Shown: positions 23,118 to 34,620 of the stretch, piece by piece | Position numbering within the stretch: position 1 is the stretch's first letter | How the letters are laid out: every line of letters begins with the position of its first letter | Assembly (NCBI GenBank): GCA_038503035.1 | Contig: JAVSML010000949.1 | Location: forward strand, 400,427-464,426 | From: Crocodylus rhombifer | Taxonomy: Eukaryota > Chordata > Crocodylia > Crocodylidae | DNA: 64,000 nucleotides | Direction: 5' to 3' | Notes under the pieces: model-generated | What the model was told of the DNA's origin: nothing | Databases searched by the model: none | Seen by the model: the letters and a program-made list of their open reading frames with translations, nothing else | Made by a program: the position numbers and the translations under genes

Positions 23118-24761
23118 CCACATAGCTAGCACAGATCTTCATTTTATACCAGTTGTTTGAATTTTTCCATAGATTTCACTCGTGTTACCCCCTTACACTC
23201 CCCTAATCCTCCCCTAGGAAGTGCTCTGTCTCTTAATTTATAATTCTGTTTAAATAAGCAAGCCAATCCATTCAGTTCAGTTGGGGGTTCAGTTAACAAA
23301 CCTCACTTGGCTCTTTCTTCAAACCTCTTTTTTTATAGACTTCAATGGACTTTTCTTGTTCAACTTTTTTACTTTAAATTTGACACTTCAAGGAGACTTG
23401 GTCTTATTAGCAACATTCAGACAATTTCCATCAATTTCTAGGTAGAAAAAAATGTGAGTTGCTATTAAAATTATTTGGCAGCCATGCTTCCATCCTTGGA
23501 GCTCCTTCAAAGCGGAGTGTGCTCTTTCCTGGGGAAGCTCACTCTACTTTTAGCAGCTGATGGCAAATAATGGAAGTTGGTTGTCCTCCACTCCTCCTCC
23601 GCAGCAGTAAAATCCACTGCTCATTTATAAAACTACAATACCCAGAATACCTTGCATTCTGTGACATACATTGTCTGTGCTGGTAATGTGTGCGCTAAAG
23701 GCGGGCAGCCAGTGGGCAGTGAGACGAGCAGGAGTGCCGATGTGAGGCGCTCCCATACTTCCTTGCTGGTGCTCCTCTCTTTAGGTGGCACCTGGGGCAC
23801 ATGCCCTCCTCATCCACCCCCCCTTGTGCGGCTGGGTTCTGCTGTGGTTGGAGGCCTCTCGTCTTCATCACTAGAGGCTCAAGGAAGCTTTTGTGAATTG
23901 CAATGGAAGGATATATATTGAGGTGCTTGGGAGCTGGACTACATTTGATATCCTTCTCAGCTTAAAGTGGGTTCTGCTTTTTGTGTTTGGATAGGAGACT
24001 CGATGGAGAAGGAGCCTGGCCATAGTCAGATTAGGATGCCCAGCTGCCAGACACATCTTGGGCCTCACTTCTTGGGAACATCCCAATGTTTGGAGCCTTC
24101 ATGGTGATATGCTGCTTAGTAAAATAAGAATACTCTCCAAATCTCATGACTTTGTAAAACTGGGTGAGAAGTGTCATGAGAACGGGCTCTCTGATGACAT
24201 TTCCTGGACCTCATGCTTCTTTTGGTCAGGCTGGAAATTCCTGTCTTGTGCTGTCTCGGCACTTCTGCTTCCGATCCTGGCTAGAAAGAAAAATATTGTG
24301 TTGGATTTAAAGACCAGCAACCTTTTGAGTACCTCAAACAAGTTTCTCACTGGGTTTGGACTGACTTTTTGGTGAAGGGTCAGGTTGCATCTGGATTGCT
24401 CTGTGCCACTTTACCCGACTATTGTTTGAACGGTTGGAAGAGTCAGCTGGATGGCTTTCATTACGGGCGATGGTTCCAGCCCTGCATCAACGTAGCAAGG
24501 ATGGAAAGTTTGTAAGGTTAGTTTCAGATGTGGAGATTCCAGTCTGACAGCCCTCCAGGAATTTGTTAGCATTTGCATAGACTTGAAGGCACTGGTTTAT
24601 TTCCTGTACTGCTGAAAATTGGTATTTTGTCCAAACTGAGGTTCTGTTCCACACATGAAGCTCAGAGTTAGGTGGTGGACACCATGGTCAATGGATCTTC
24701 ATTGCATCATTTCAGTGTTGCGTATAGTATGTCATCCAAGCACACGTCATCTAAGCTTTGT
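23118..24761. other. No recognisable feature
   Basis: Short frames only. No repeat signature I can support. Confidence 0.35.
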
Positions 24762-25085
24762 CACTGGAGCCGTGATACTCAACCGGGGCACCGCAGCACC
24801 CTGGGGTGCCTGAAGACCCTTTCAAGGGTGCCACAACATGCCATACAATGTGAAAAACTGCTAGGTATGCAAACATGATTCAAAAGTTAAACCCTGGTGT
24901 TTCAAATAGGAATTGATAGTTTTAAAGACATTCTGACCTGCTGGGGATTTTATGAGTTTTTTTGCAACAGAAAAAAAAAAAAAAAGCTTTATTATTTTTA
25001 TTCAGTCAAAAAAGGAGTCTAAACTAAGCTGTATTTTCTGAGGGGTGCCTCACATCTAAAAAGGAGGAGAAACACTGCACTGGAG
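24762..25085. mobile_element. hAT MITE with perfect 8-bp target duplication
   Basis: Element body 24770-25077 (308 bp). It begins CCGTGATACTCAACCGGGG and ends GGAGGAGAAACACTG, whose reverse complement CAGTGTTTCTC matches 8 of 11 terminal bases. The flanks are identical 8-mers, CACTGGAG at 24762-24769 and 25078-25085. hAT transposons are known for 8-bp duplications. Internal sequence includes 'gcaccctggggtgcctgaag' and a poly-A run. No transposase, so it is non-autonomous. Confidence 0.85.
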
Positions 25086-26484
25086 GAATTGTGGATAGTT
25101 TATGCAAATAGAGCTCTTCATAGAGCACTTTTCCCTTTTTACCAATAGAGGGAGTAGGGAGGGCTTCCTTTGTGGAGTCTCTGGTCAAAGGGTTTACTCT
25201 TCAAATTAAACCAGGGATAATGAAGCTGTGCATCACCTTGGGTGACGGGAGAATGTTACTGAATGACTGAATTCCAAATGAGCTGCAAACATGGCTTTAC
25301 ATGGAGGTAAAGCCATGGTAGCAAGAGATGGGAAATAGCATTAATCCATTTCTTCCATTTTTTCAAACTACATTCAAGTTGCACTATCATTTTGTAATGT
25401 CATCAGGGCCAAGCAAGTAGGAAGCATTTGCTGCCAGCTGCTGTGTTTGTGGGTGTGTGTGTGGGGGGAGGACTTCACTGATAGTTCCCATAAATTTAAC
25501 CCAGCAAAGAGAATTGCAGATGACATCTGGGCAAGGATAGACTTCCTTGAGATAGCAGTCACATGCTGCATAGGCTGGTGATCAGCAGCTGAGCTAGGGA
25601 AAAGAGTCCCCATGATGGAGCTGCACTACTAATTATTTGTGATTAACAATTATTGTTACATATCAAAGGGAAGGCCCCTCGTGCGAGGCCCTATATACAT
25701 TGGTAAGTAGGAGCCGCAACCTAAAGATCTTACAATAGTTGGGCTATGCATGTTTCTTTGTGCTCCTTCTGGTTTTTTGCCATTGAAGATAGGATGATGG
25801 AGCAGATAGACCCTGCATTTCTCTCATCTCTTATTCATCCAGTAACAGGCCGAAGGCTCTGACCTTGAAGATAGCATGCAAGGCTGCAATTACCCTTTGT
25901 GCAGCCAGTGTCTGAACACCAGCCAAAATCTCACCAAGCGAGACACATGTTCTTCCAGAGCAAGCTAGGAGAAAGAGGCTTTCAGCACCTTTGGGAAGAC
26001 TTCTCCTAAATGTGCCTGGCAGGAGAAGGGGATTTGGTGAACCCCATCAGTCCTTACGTGTGTTCAGTCTGGGATCCTGAGCGTGATCATAAACATAGGC
26101 CTTCCACTTATTAACATGTAACTACCACGCTGACTCAAGTGGCATGTTTATGAGAGCTAACCAGCAAGTGCAGGAAACAATAAAATCCTTTGCCAGCATT
26201 GTATTCTGGCTCTGACTCAGAAAATGACCACAGTGCCTGACAGCTTCGGTGTTTGAATGACTCAGCGCCATGTGTATTGTTCTGCAAACTGCAGTGTTGC
26301 TCTTTAGCATTCAGGGGTTTGCAAAAAAACCCAACCCCCCAACACACCCACACACGCGGATAATCACACACTCTCTTTTCTGTGCTTTTGCTCCCCAAAG
26401 TCCTTTTCCTCCCCTTTAACAAACGGTCCTGGGAGCGAAGATCACTTTCCATAGCTAATGGTGCTTACTTTTATAACAAAGAAG
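25086..26484. other. No recognisable feature
   Basis: 25640-25740 faintly resembles the old repeat at 4280-4420 ('aaagatcttacaatagttgg'). No exon seen. Confidence 0.35.
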
Positions 26485-26625
26485 ATCATACGATTAAGAG
26501 CCGGGACTGGGACATCAGATCTGGGCTTGATTCCCAGCTCCGCTACAGCCAAGGCTTTTAATTCCCCTGTGAAGACAGTAACATTGCCCTTCCTCACCGT
26601 AGGGCTGAGAAGCTAAAGGGTCTCT
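26485..26625 (+). repeat. MIR-type SINE fragment
   Basis: 'gggcttgattcccagctccg' followed by 'ctacagcc' and then 'ttaattcccctgtgaagaca' follows the MIR head and core order. Confidence 0.5.
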
Positions 26626-26989
26626 AGTGCTGGTCCTCGATGTGATGAGCTTCATGTCCACCCAAGAGAGCACAGAATAGCAGCAGACTCTCGCTATGCC
26701 TGAAGAAGGGTGTTTGCAGTGCTGTAGCAAGGTGGGGAGTGGGGTGACTACCCCAGGTGCCGAGTGAAGGGGCACCAACAGGCACTGCCCAGGCAGGGCA
26801 GGGTGTGGGACAGAGCTGTGAGCAGCCTCTTTGTGGGGGTGCAGGGATGTGGGGAGGGTGGCTCCCTCCACTGCATTCACTCCTGGGCAAGCATGGGGTG
26901 GTGGCGTGTGCCCCCCAGACCTGTGCATTGGGTGAGGGTGGGCTGCCGCTGCGGGGTGCCAGACTGTCTTGCCATGGCACTGGGTGTTT
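26626..26989. other. GC-rich unrecognised stretch
   Basis: 26724-26985 is G-rich and gives long spurious frames on both strands (up to 160 codons). Their amino-acid content is Pro/His/Gly-biased without any domain, as expected of GC-rich non-coding DNA. Possibly part of an unnamed repeat. Confidence 0.35.
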
Positions 26990-27115
26990 GCACCCAAAAG
27001 CTTTCAAAAAACAACTATTAAGTTGACCTAATAAAAGATATCACATGGACCCAAAGAACTGTGTCTGCCTATGTCCCAACATGGCTACCACCAACACCCC
27101 CACTGGTGTGATGCA
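26990..27115 (+). mobile_element. Inverted-repeat retroposon-like element, copy 2 (one end)
   Basis: Reads 'ttgacctaataaaagatatc', 'acccaaagaactgtgtctgc', 'ctatgtcccaacatggctac'. It shares the GATATCTTTTATTRGACC core and the GGCAGACA(A)GG and GTAGCCRTGTTGG outer ends with copy 1 at 14.96 kb. Only one arm is present. Confidence 0.55.
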
Positions 27116-27707
27116 TTTGAGGGTGTTTGTGCTTGTTATCACGTATTTTGTGGCTATGGGCTGTGAGAGGGGCCTGAGAGATGTTCTTGCAGCCTTTTAG
27201 GAGATGGGTTTGTTGCACGGTTGCCTAGTCAGAGGGGCTGGACTTGATGGGCATGTCTTGTCTTGTTTGGACAGTCCTGAGCATGCACAGCTCACCTGCC
27301 CCCTGCTTGCACGTTTGAAAGCTAGGGACACAGAAGGTGGTCTAGGGTGCTCCTCTGAGGCTGTTCTTCTGGCAGGGCATACCTGTGGTACAGGCATGCC
27401 AATGACCCAGGGGATCCCTCCTAGTCCTATATTCCTGAATAAGCCAGGCACTCAGATGCTGCGACAGCAAGGGTCATGTAGATAGATTAGGCTTTGACAT
27501 ATAGCCATTGTCTTTGCTCTATGTCCCCTTTCCCATCTTCAGAAGGTTTCCAATACCTTGCTATCTCCAGCTGAGCTTCAGATGCTGGATGTTCTTTTCC
27601 TGTCCTTATAATTCAGCTTTTTAGCTCTTTTTTTTTTCCCTCTAGGAACTAGTTTTCAAAACTGCTTATGTTCTGCTGTGTTTCACAATCAACGTATAAA
27701 AGGGAAA
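27116..27707. other. No recognisable feature
   Basis: Nothing supported. Confidence 0.4.
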
Positions 27708-28130
27708 CAGAATCATAGAAAAGTAGGGCTGGAAGGTAACCCAGGAGGTCATCTGGTCCAATCCCCTGCTCAAGACAGGATCACCCTAGTCTAAAGAAGT
27801 CTTCTCCAAGTGTTTGTCCAAACTGCTCTTAAAAATTTTCAGGGATGGATATTTCACAACCTCATTGGGCAGCCTGTTCCAGCGTTCAACCACCTCAGTT
27901 CTTCCTAATACCCAAATTACATTTCCTATACTACGATGTCCTTGTCCTGTGCACCGCAAGCACAGAGAATAGCTGCCCCACCACTCTCCATCTAACCACT
28001 CCTTTGGGAACTGTTATCAAATCTCCACCTCAGCTTTCTCTGTTCCAGAGTAAATAATCCCAGTTCTTCTAGCCTTTATTTTAAGTTATGTTTTCCAGAC
28101 CTCTAATCATTTTTGTGGCTGGACAAAAAT
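27708..28130 (-). mobile_element. CR1 3' end with C-terminal coding part
   Basis: Begins with the antisense CR1 tail 'agaatcatagaaaagtaggg' followed by 'ctggaaggtaacccaggagg', the classic CR1 terminus. It then contains the antisense of the late coding region, including 'cagcctgttccagcgttcaa' and 'ttcttctagcctttatttta'. Multiple substitutions make it an old copy. Confidence 0.85.
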
Positions 28131-28599
28131 GGAGCAACATACAATGAAGGACAATGCCCATTTACAGTATTCATCTAAACTTTCCTTATCCCCTATTTTA
28201 TGTAGCATTTACACTGCACTTACTCTAAGAGGCTGCACATGGACTGGGGTCCCGTTGCTCATGGCACGGTACCAACTCACAGTAAATAGCATCCCTTCCA
28301 CAAAGATATTACAGGGTAAAGGAAACAGTTAGAGATGGATGAAACCATTGAAAGGGGAGGAATTGGGATGGGATAAGGGTACTAAGTAGGCAAGGAATGA
28401 GTGGATGATCTAACATAATGGTCTCCAACCTTCATTGGCTCATGAATAACAACACCGACCAAATGACATGCCACAGGCATCATCATGCTTTGCTTTTCCT
28501 GTCAACCTCTGCAATATCCTTTGTATTTCCTGTATCTATGAGCAGTGTGGGATGATCTTGTGGACAACAGATCAGCCATAGAGAAAGGACTGTGGATCT
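28131..28599. other. Mostly unrecognised; possible hAT scrap near 28420
   Basis: 28420-28450 reads 'ggtctccaaccttcattggc', reminiscent of hAT termini, but no second end was found. Confidence 0.3.
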
Positions 28600-28745
28600 A
28601 GAGGATAGCATGCTATATTAGGATGCAAAGGCAGTGAGTTTAATTCTTGGCTTACCTGTAGCCTTCCTTTGTGACCTTTGATAAGTCATTTGATTTTTTT
28701 CCCATGCCTCACTTATCCATCCATAAATTAATAAATAAGGACATA
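28600..28745 (+). repeat. MIR-type SINE fragment
   Basis: 'cttcctttgtgacctttgat' then 'aagtcatttgatttttttcc' then 'atgcctcacttatccatcca' follows the MIR core and 3' order ('tgtgaccttgggcaagtca', 'cctcagtttcctcatctgta'). Confidence 0.6.
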
Positions 28746-29084
28746 GGTCAGTGTTTTGCATAGCCTAGCTGTGAGGGTCTGTTGTCCACCCGACAATTCT
28801 TCCTGCAGGAGGCTACCAATGAAGGACATAGCTGAGTTTTTGCAGGACCCTCACAGCCACCTGTCTTTTCATGAACTGAGGTTTCAGGATCCCACGATGC
28901 ATCAAATGCCACAACTATCCCGTAGCGCATGCGCTCCCTGCCCCTATTTGCAGGGATATATAATATAATGGTGTTTCCCTACAGTTCCAGGGACTTTCAC
29001 AGGTTTTCTCACTGAGCAGCAGAAGGAACTTGCCTTTCCAGTATCTTGCTCACCCTGTAAGTCAGCAGAACATCCCTGGCAAGA
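28746..29084. other. No recognisable feature
   Basis: Nothing supported. Confidence 0.4.
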
Positions 29085-29648
29085 ACTAGCACAATCGTTG
29101 CCTGAAAACCACGTCTTAAGTCAAAACATTGTAACTCGGAACTGATTTTCCCATAGGAAATAATGTTATAAATGGGGGATTGTTCCTGAACCAAGACCTG
29201 ATACCCTATTTTCACCAAAAATAACCCAGAATTTTGTACTTAATCAATTATAGATGAGTAATATAGCTACATTCATGTATTTATGCTGTAAATAGCAAAC
29301 AGATTGATTTGGAAGGACTTCTTTGAGGTGAATTTACTGGACTTTTTGAAGGGCTTTTGGTTGGACTTTTTGAAGGGTTCTTGGCTGGAGTCTTCTCAGG
29401 AGTCCTGGCTGCAGGTTTTTCTGGTGTCTTGCCTGCTTTCTTAAAGAAAATGTCTAAAGACATTTGGACAGATGTTCTCCAGGGAGATGGGCGACAGAGA
29501 GAACTTGTCCACTGACGTGGCGTGGTGTCGGATCAAGCATTGTAAAGTAGAAGCTGACATCAGAAAGTCGAAACAGGGTATCAATTTATAAACGTTGTAA
29601 GTGCCGTTCATTGTAACTCGAAACATTGTAAACCGAGGACTGCCTGTA
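29085..29648 (-). mobile_element. Tigger/pogo-like DNA transposon remnant
   Basis: The right end reads ACCGAGGACTGCCTGTA, so on the minus strand the element opens with CAGGCAGTCCTCGGTTTACA next to a TA dinucleotide, as in pogo/Tigger elements of the Tc1-mariner group. Inner arms are inverted: 'aacattgtaactcgga' on the left against 'ttacaatgtttcgagttaca' read from the right. The centre encodes on the minus strand MSLDIFFKKAGKTPEK, resembling the SLDxFFK tail of pogo-type transposases, followed by Lys-Ser-Pro repeats (29281-29463). The catalytic domain is absent, so this is an internally deleted copy. The left boundary is uncertain. Confidence 0.6.
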
Positions 29649-30989
29649 TCGTTATTATTATGGGACATGTACACCTTCAATGATCATAGCTCTGTTAAAG
29701 TCAATTTACTTGCGCCTGTTTACATTAGCTGAGGATCTAGCCTAAACAGCCAAATAGATCAACCCCTTATGAAAAAGTGACCTACTCATTGCCCCACAAA
29801 AAGCTAATGGCCTACTACTGAGGCCAATGATGGATGGGGCTCCGGTGCCTTCCAGAGCTGCTGACAGCAAATTGTGTACCACATATGTCTTGTGTAGACT
29901 GATTTTGAGGGAACTTAAACTCACAACACTTACACAGGGCCAGAAGGAATCTTTTCGCCCTGTTTGCTGTTGGTCCCGATATGGAAAGGTCGCCATTTCA
30001 GTGCTGTGTTCATGGCTATCTTGGATGTATCCTTTGAGACAGCTGATTGGAAAATGAAAGTAAGTGTGTGTCTAGGGGTGGGAAATCACCTAGTCCATAA
30101 AGACAAGGACCTTCCTCTTCCAGCTCTACTCCTTCTCAACTCCAACCAGGTGGGGAAAAAAACCCAAACTTGCAGTTTACGTGATTTTCACATGGAAGAT
30201 GCAAACTAAGGGCTATGCATGTTAGAGTTTATTTTGCTTATGGTGTTAGCTTTAAAATGTTAAAATATATACAGTGACCAAAAATAATGGGAAAATACAT
30301 GAAAACAGGCCACAGATCCTCAAGAGACAGCTTACAATTATATGGGACATGACCGAATTTAGAAACAACATGCAGAGTATACAGAGTAAATAAGGAAACC
30401 TATCCCTTAGGTCCAACACATTCTAAAGAGCCATAAATATAAGATAATGATATTTAGGTTAAAGAGGAATGTAAAACACGGTCTCTCTGGACTATTAATT
30501 CTCAGGTCAGATATTTCATGACTACCCTGGGCTTGGTTTTTGCAATCTTTTTTCGCACTGAGGAAAATCAATGCAAGATGCAATGAACCATTTGTGTCCT
30601 TTTTTCAGGATTAAAGTGGGATTTCTAAGATTCCCTGCTTGGGGTGATACTGTACCAGTTAAGTAGTATTTAATCAAGTGAACTGTTCACCTAAACACTG
30701 TGAGCAAATGTTGTAAAACTGAACAATATCACTCAGAGAAGTAATATTAATCCCAGGCGAAGCAGCTGGTAGATCAGGGTTTATATTATTCACCTGATTC
30801 TAATAAATATTCAAAACAATGAATGTTGACCCAACAGAGATGAGAATGACTTTTCCCTATGACTCTAACTCTATCTTGGGTAAATATTTTCAGCAGCTGT
30901 AGGGCTAGGGTGGTCAAATAGATTCATTATGACGTGACATATTTGTGGTGGGAAAATTCATTAAAGGGTGAGCTAGTAGGAAAATTAGT
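29649..30989. other. No recognisable feature
   Basis: AT-rich in parts. No repeat or exon supported. Confidence 0.4.
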
Positions 30990-31085
30990 ATGCAACATGT
31001 TGTCTGGCATAGCAGGATTCATTTATGGATCTCACAGTGCTTTACACAATAGTGAATGACATCTAACAGCATCTTTGCATACATA
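30990..31085 (+). repeat. Possible ancient repeat scrap
   Basis: 'tttatggatctcacagtgct' followed by 'ttacacaatagtgaatgaca' resembles the 'atctcaaagcgctttacaaa' portion of an old amniote repeat. Weak. Confidence 0.35.
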
Positions 31086-31223
31086 AAATATACTTAGTGT
31101 GTTCGAAAAATGTGATTGTTACGGTAGGCCCCAAAATAAGCACTACACTTTGGAAAATTGTTGAGGATTTGGAACTTGGTGATAGTCCATCTTAAGCAGA
31201 AACCAAAATCTTTGGCATTAAAA

Positions 31224-32331
31224 ATAGTTTCATAGTTTCATAGTTGCTAGGGTCAGAAGGGACCTGAGCAGATCATCAGTTGGACCCCCTGCCATGGCAG
31301 GAAAGAGTATTGGGGTCAAACGACCCTGGTGAGGTGTACATCCAGCCTCCTCTTAAAGACCCCCAGGGTAGGGGCCAGCACCACTTCTCTTGCAAGGTGG
31401 TTCCAGACCCTAGCCGCCCTGACTGTGAAGTCGCGCCTCCTGATGTATATAGTCTGAATCTCCCCTCTGCCAGCTTGTAACCATTATTTCTAGTCACTCC
31501 TGGCAGTGCTCGGGGGAACAGGGACTCCCCCAGTGCCTGCTGGTCCCCTCTGACTAGTTTGTAACAGGCCACTAGATCCCCCCTCAGCCTTCTCTTCTGG
31601 AGGCTGAACAGGTTCAGGTCCTGTCGCCTCTCCTCGTAGGGCCTGCCCTGCTGTCCCCCGATCATGCGAGTGGCCTCCTCTGGACCCTCTCCGTGCTGTC
31701 CACATCCCTCCTGAAGTGCGGCGCCCAGAACTGGACGCAGTACTCCAGCTGCGGCCTGACCTGTGCCGCATGGAGGGGGAGGTTCACCTCCCTGGACCTG
31801 CTCGAGATGCACCTGTGGATGCACGACAAGGTGCGGTTGGCCTTCCTGACCACGTCCCCACATTGCCGGCCCATGTTCATCTTGGCATCAATGATGACTC
31901 CAAGATCCTTTTGTGCCTCTGCCCTGCCGAGAAGGGAGCTCCCCAGCCTGTAGGTATGGTGCTGGCTCTTCCTCCCCAGGTGCATCACCTTGCACTTGTC
32001 AGTGTTGAATCCCATCCTGTTCTTGTCCGCCCACCCCTGTAACCTGTCTAGGTCTGATTGTAGCCTATTCCTCCCTTCTAGCGTGCCCACGTCCTCCCAC
32101 ATCTTAGTGTCATCTGCGAATTTGAACAGGGTACTTTTTACCCCCTTGTCCAAGTCTCTGATGAAGATGTTGAACAGTGCGGGCCCGAGGACTGAGCCCT
32201 GGGGGACCCCGCTGCCCACATCCCCCCAGGTCGAATAAGACCCATCCACCACCACTCTCTGGGTGTGGCCCTCCAGCCAGTTAGCGACCCATTTGACTGT
32301 GTACGTGTCGATGCCACACTCCCTAGTTTTT
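31224..32331 (-). mobile_element. 5'-truncated antisense CR1 LINE
   Basis: Opens with the antisense tail ATAGTTTCATAGTTTCATAG. Two overlapping minus frames (31276-31863 and 31662-32255) carry, in protein order, motif B GSGVPQGSVLGPALFNIF, motif C KFADDTKMWEDV, KCKVMHLGRKSQHHTY, LGVIIDAKMNMGRQCGD, EERRQDLNLFSL and VTRNNGYKLAEGRFRL. The 5' break falls just before motif B, at 'KKLG', next to an A/T-rich stretch. A single frameshift near 31.7-31.8 kb separates two otherwise long frames, so this is a fairly young copy. Same tail class as the copy at 16.6 kb. Confidence 0.93.
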
Positions 32332-32465
32332 TAATAAATAAAACAAAACAAAATTAAAAAAAAAAACCCTGTAGGGAACATCTTCCCTGCAAAATAATCA
32401 GAATAGATTAGGGATTTCATCTGCGTTGAAATCCTTCACCTGCTTGATATAAAACAAAGACTTGA
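32332..32465. other. A/T-rich spacer
   Basis: Starts with an (AAAAC/TTTTA)-like A-rich run abutting the CR1 5' break. Nothing else seen. Confidence 0.4.
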
Positions 32466-32752
32466 ATGTACCCTACACAACTGGGTATTCTGCAATACAT
32501 ATCTCTTTTCTGTAGGTTTGTGAAATTAGTTGGTTTTGACAAAGCTTTTATTGGGAAAATTTTCTTCAGTAAACAGCAGAGGTTCTTTTCCTTCAAAGTA
32601 GAGCCAGTGAACATCTCATACCAGCAGTTAGGCTGCTCATTTAAGAAGTAAAAGACCCAAGGCTTAAGTTTCGTCTTTACCTGATTTGGGTAAGGTCTTG
32701 AATATAAGTTCCTACATGCCAGGCAAGTGCCCCAACCTCTGGGCAACAGGAT
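32466..32752 (-). repeat. tRNA-derived SINE-like repeat, copy A
   Basis: Homologous over about 285 bp to 37490-37771 in the same orientation. Shared blocks include 'ggttttgacaaagcttttat' against '...ttttgct', 'taccagcagttaggctgct' and 'gaagtaaaagacccaa'. Read on the minus strand the head is tRNA-like: 'tgttgcccagaggttggggc' (A-box-like) then 'ttcaagacct' (B-box-like). No coding. Confidence 0.6.
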
Positions 32753-33222
32753 TATTTGAGCTCTTTCTCTTTGGTTCAATAAACCATTAGTTGTTATACA
32801 AGCTGGACTAGATCCAATGGGAAGGGTGAAGGGAGGACTCTTCCCATGTAGTTAATACACTTACCTTATATGTTGGAGAGTGAGTTTTTAAGTCCCTCAT
32901 ATAGACTTGAATATGAATCTGCCATGTCCTTCATGTATCCCTTCACCTTGATCTACTGGTATGCATGGATGAATATGTCTTGCCGTCCCTCAGAAACTTT
33001 GAAAAGTCCCAAAGCAGAATGGAAACATTGCTAAAGTCTTGAAAAGACCCGTGGTCAGGAAAACCATTTCCTGCTCAGGTCCACTAGAAGGAGACGCTAG
33101 GACTACTGCTCCTTGTGGATCTAAGCCATGGGTGGAGTTGTTGTAAACATGAGCCCTGCCACGAAGGGACTATTAGATGTGAGACATTCTCTCCAACACA
33201 TGGGGAGGAAGTTACATGGGTT
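32753..33222. other. No recognisable feature
   Basis: Nothing supported. Confidence 0.4.
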
Positions 33223-33350
33223 AGAATCAGAGAATCATAGAAAAGGAGGGCTGGAAGGGACCTCAGGAGGTCATATCTAGTCCTGCCCCCTGCTCCAAGC
33301 AGGACCAGCCCCAACTAAATCGTCCCACCCAAGGCTTTGTCAAGCTGAAA
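33223..33350 (-). mobile_element. CR1 3'-end fragment
   Basis: Antisense CR1 terminus: 'agaatcagagaatcatagaa', 'gagggctggaagggacctca', 'ccctgctccaagcaggacca'. Only the last ~125 bp of a CR1. Confidence 0.88.
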
Positions 33351-33428
33351 GCCATTATGTTAGGCACTGGAGCCAGGTAACCCACACAGCTAACTGGAGC
33401 CTTCACAATGGCTTGAGCTGAAGATATG

Positions 33429-34035
33429 TAAAATCACAGAAAAATATGGTTGGAAGGAGGTCAAGAGGTCATCTTCTCTGACCCCATGCTCAAGGCAGAA
33501 TCAGCCCTGTCTAAACCATCCTATACAAGTGTACATCTTACCTATTCTTAAAACTGCAGAAACAAGCCTCTCACACAACTACCAGGCACAATGCCCCCAA
33601 CACACAAAGACACACAAATCATGCCATAACCTGCCACAGGTGAAGTCAGGGCATGAGGGCACTGCCAATGTCCTACCATTGCAAGGACAGCAATAGCTTA
33701 TTAAAATATACTTGAGAGATCCAAGGGAAAGGGCCAGGAAAGCCACTCCCCTCCAGCCAAACGTGGTGACTGGTTTGATCCTGAGTAGAGGGGCAAGACC
33801 TTGTAACCAGGAACCTCTGGGTTTTTTAGTCCCAGTAGGAGCATTGGCACTTCCTAGTCAAAATCTCGAGCCTTGGCTGAAGACAAAACCCAACACTTCT
33901 GAAAAAGGTGAAAAAACCCCTGTGATAGCAAACAAAATGGGGAAAAATTCCTTTCTTGGTCTCATGTGGCAGCCAGCAAATCCCAAAAGCATGAGGGGGA
34001 AAAAAATCCCTTGCAGCCTGTATCTTGTGTGGAGC
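33429..34035 (-). mobile_element. CR1 3' untranslated region copy
   Basis: Opens 'aaaatcacagaaaaatatgg' then 'ttggaaggaggtcaagaggt', an antisense CR1 end. It continues into a block with 'tggggaaaaattcctttctt' and 'catgtggcagccagcaaatc', which I recognise as the long 3' untranslated part of some sauropsid CR1s ('ggggaaaattccttcctgac'). The copy at 50.0 kb shares its first ~150 bp. Confidence 0.6.
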
Positions 34036-34204
34036 AGGCCAGGAGGAAGACCTATAGCAGTAAATCCCCTCCAGGGTACCCTTGCAGATGGCATTGAGGA
34101 ATGAGTTGGTGATCTGTACAATCAAACACCTGGTGCCTGGTGATGAGTGAGATGCCCTTCATCAGTCCTTAGGGATAGTCACTCTTTGCAAGTGTGGGAG
34201 ACAG

Positions 34205-34620
34205 AGGTAGATCTTCTTCACCCCTCTGGAGGTAGCCCAAGTACCAAGAGGGTAGGATACTCAAGTTGAATCCCCCCCTTCAACTGAGAGGATTTTGGCC
34301 TACATCTCCCACCAGAGCATCCTAACCACTGGGATCTAGGATATACCCTTTCACAGAGATACTGCTGAAGCTGGTCCTTGTCATTTAAAACCCTGGGCCA
34401 GAATAATGGATCCAGAGTAATCCTAGAGATTTCACCCTGGAGGAGGAATTTTGATGGATTCCAGCCCCTGCTCCAAGTACTGTAAATGTTTTGGGTTTTT
34501 TTTCCCTTTTTAAACACATAGCAGTCACTGGCTAAAATATATATGAGTTTTTGGAACAACACTGGGAACCCACATCTCCCTTCTTCTTGGTGAGCCTCCT
34601 AATATCCACCCTCTTCTTTT
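34205..34620 (-). repeat. tRNA-like SINE repeat, possibly dimeric
   Basis: On the minus strand 'cccagtggttaggatgctct' followed by 'ggtgggagatgtaggcc' looks like a tRNA-derived head. A second head-like piece appears at 34565-34615 ('gaacccacatctcccttctt', 'cttggtgagcctcctaatat'). Old and eroded; boundaries approximate. Confidence 0.4.

Noticed and set aside
26515..27007. Pro/His-rich frames of 127-160 codons on the minus strand
   Set aside because: Compositional frames in GC-rich sequence, several overlapping in different frames, no domain.
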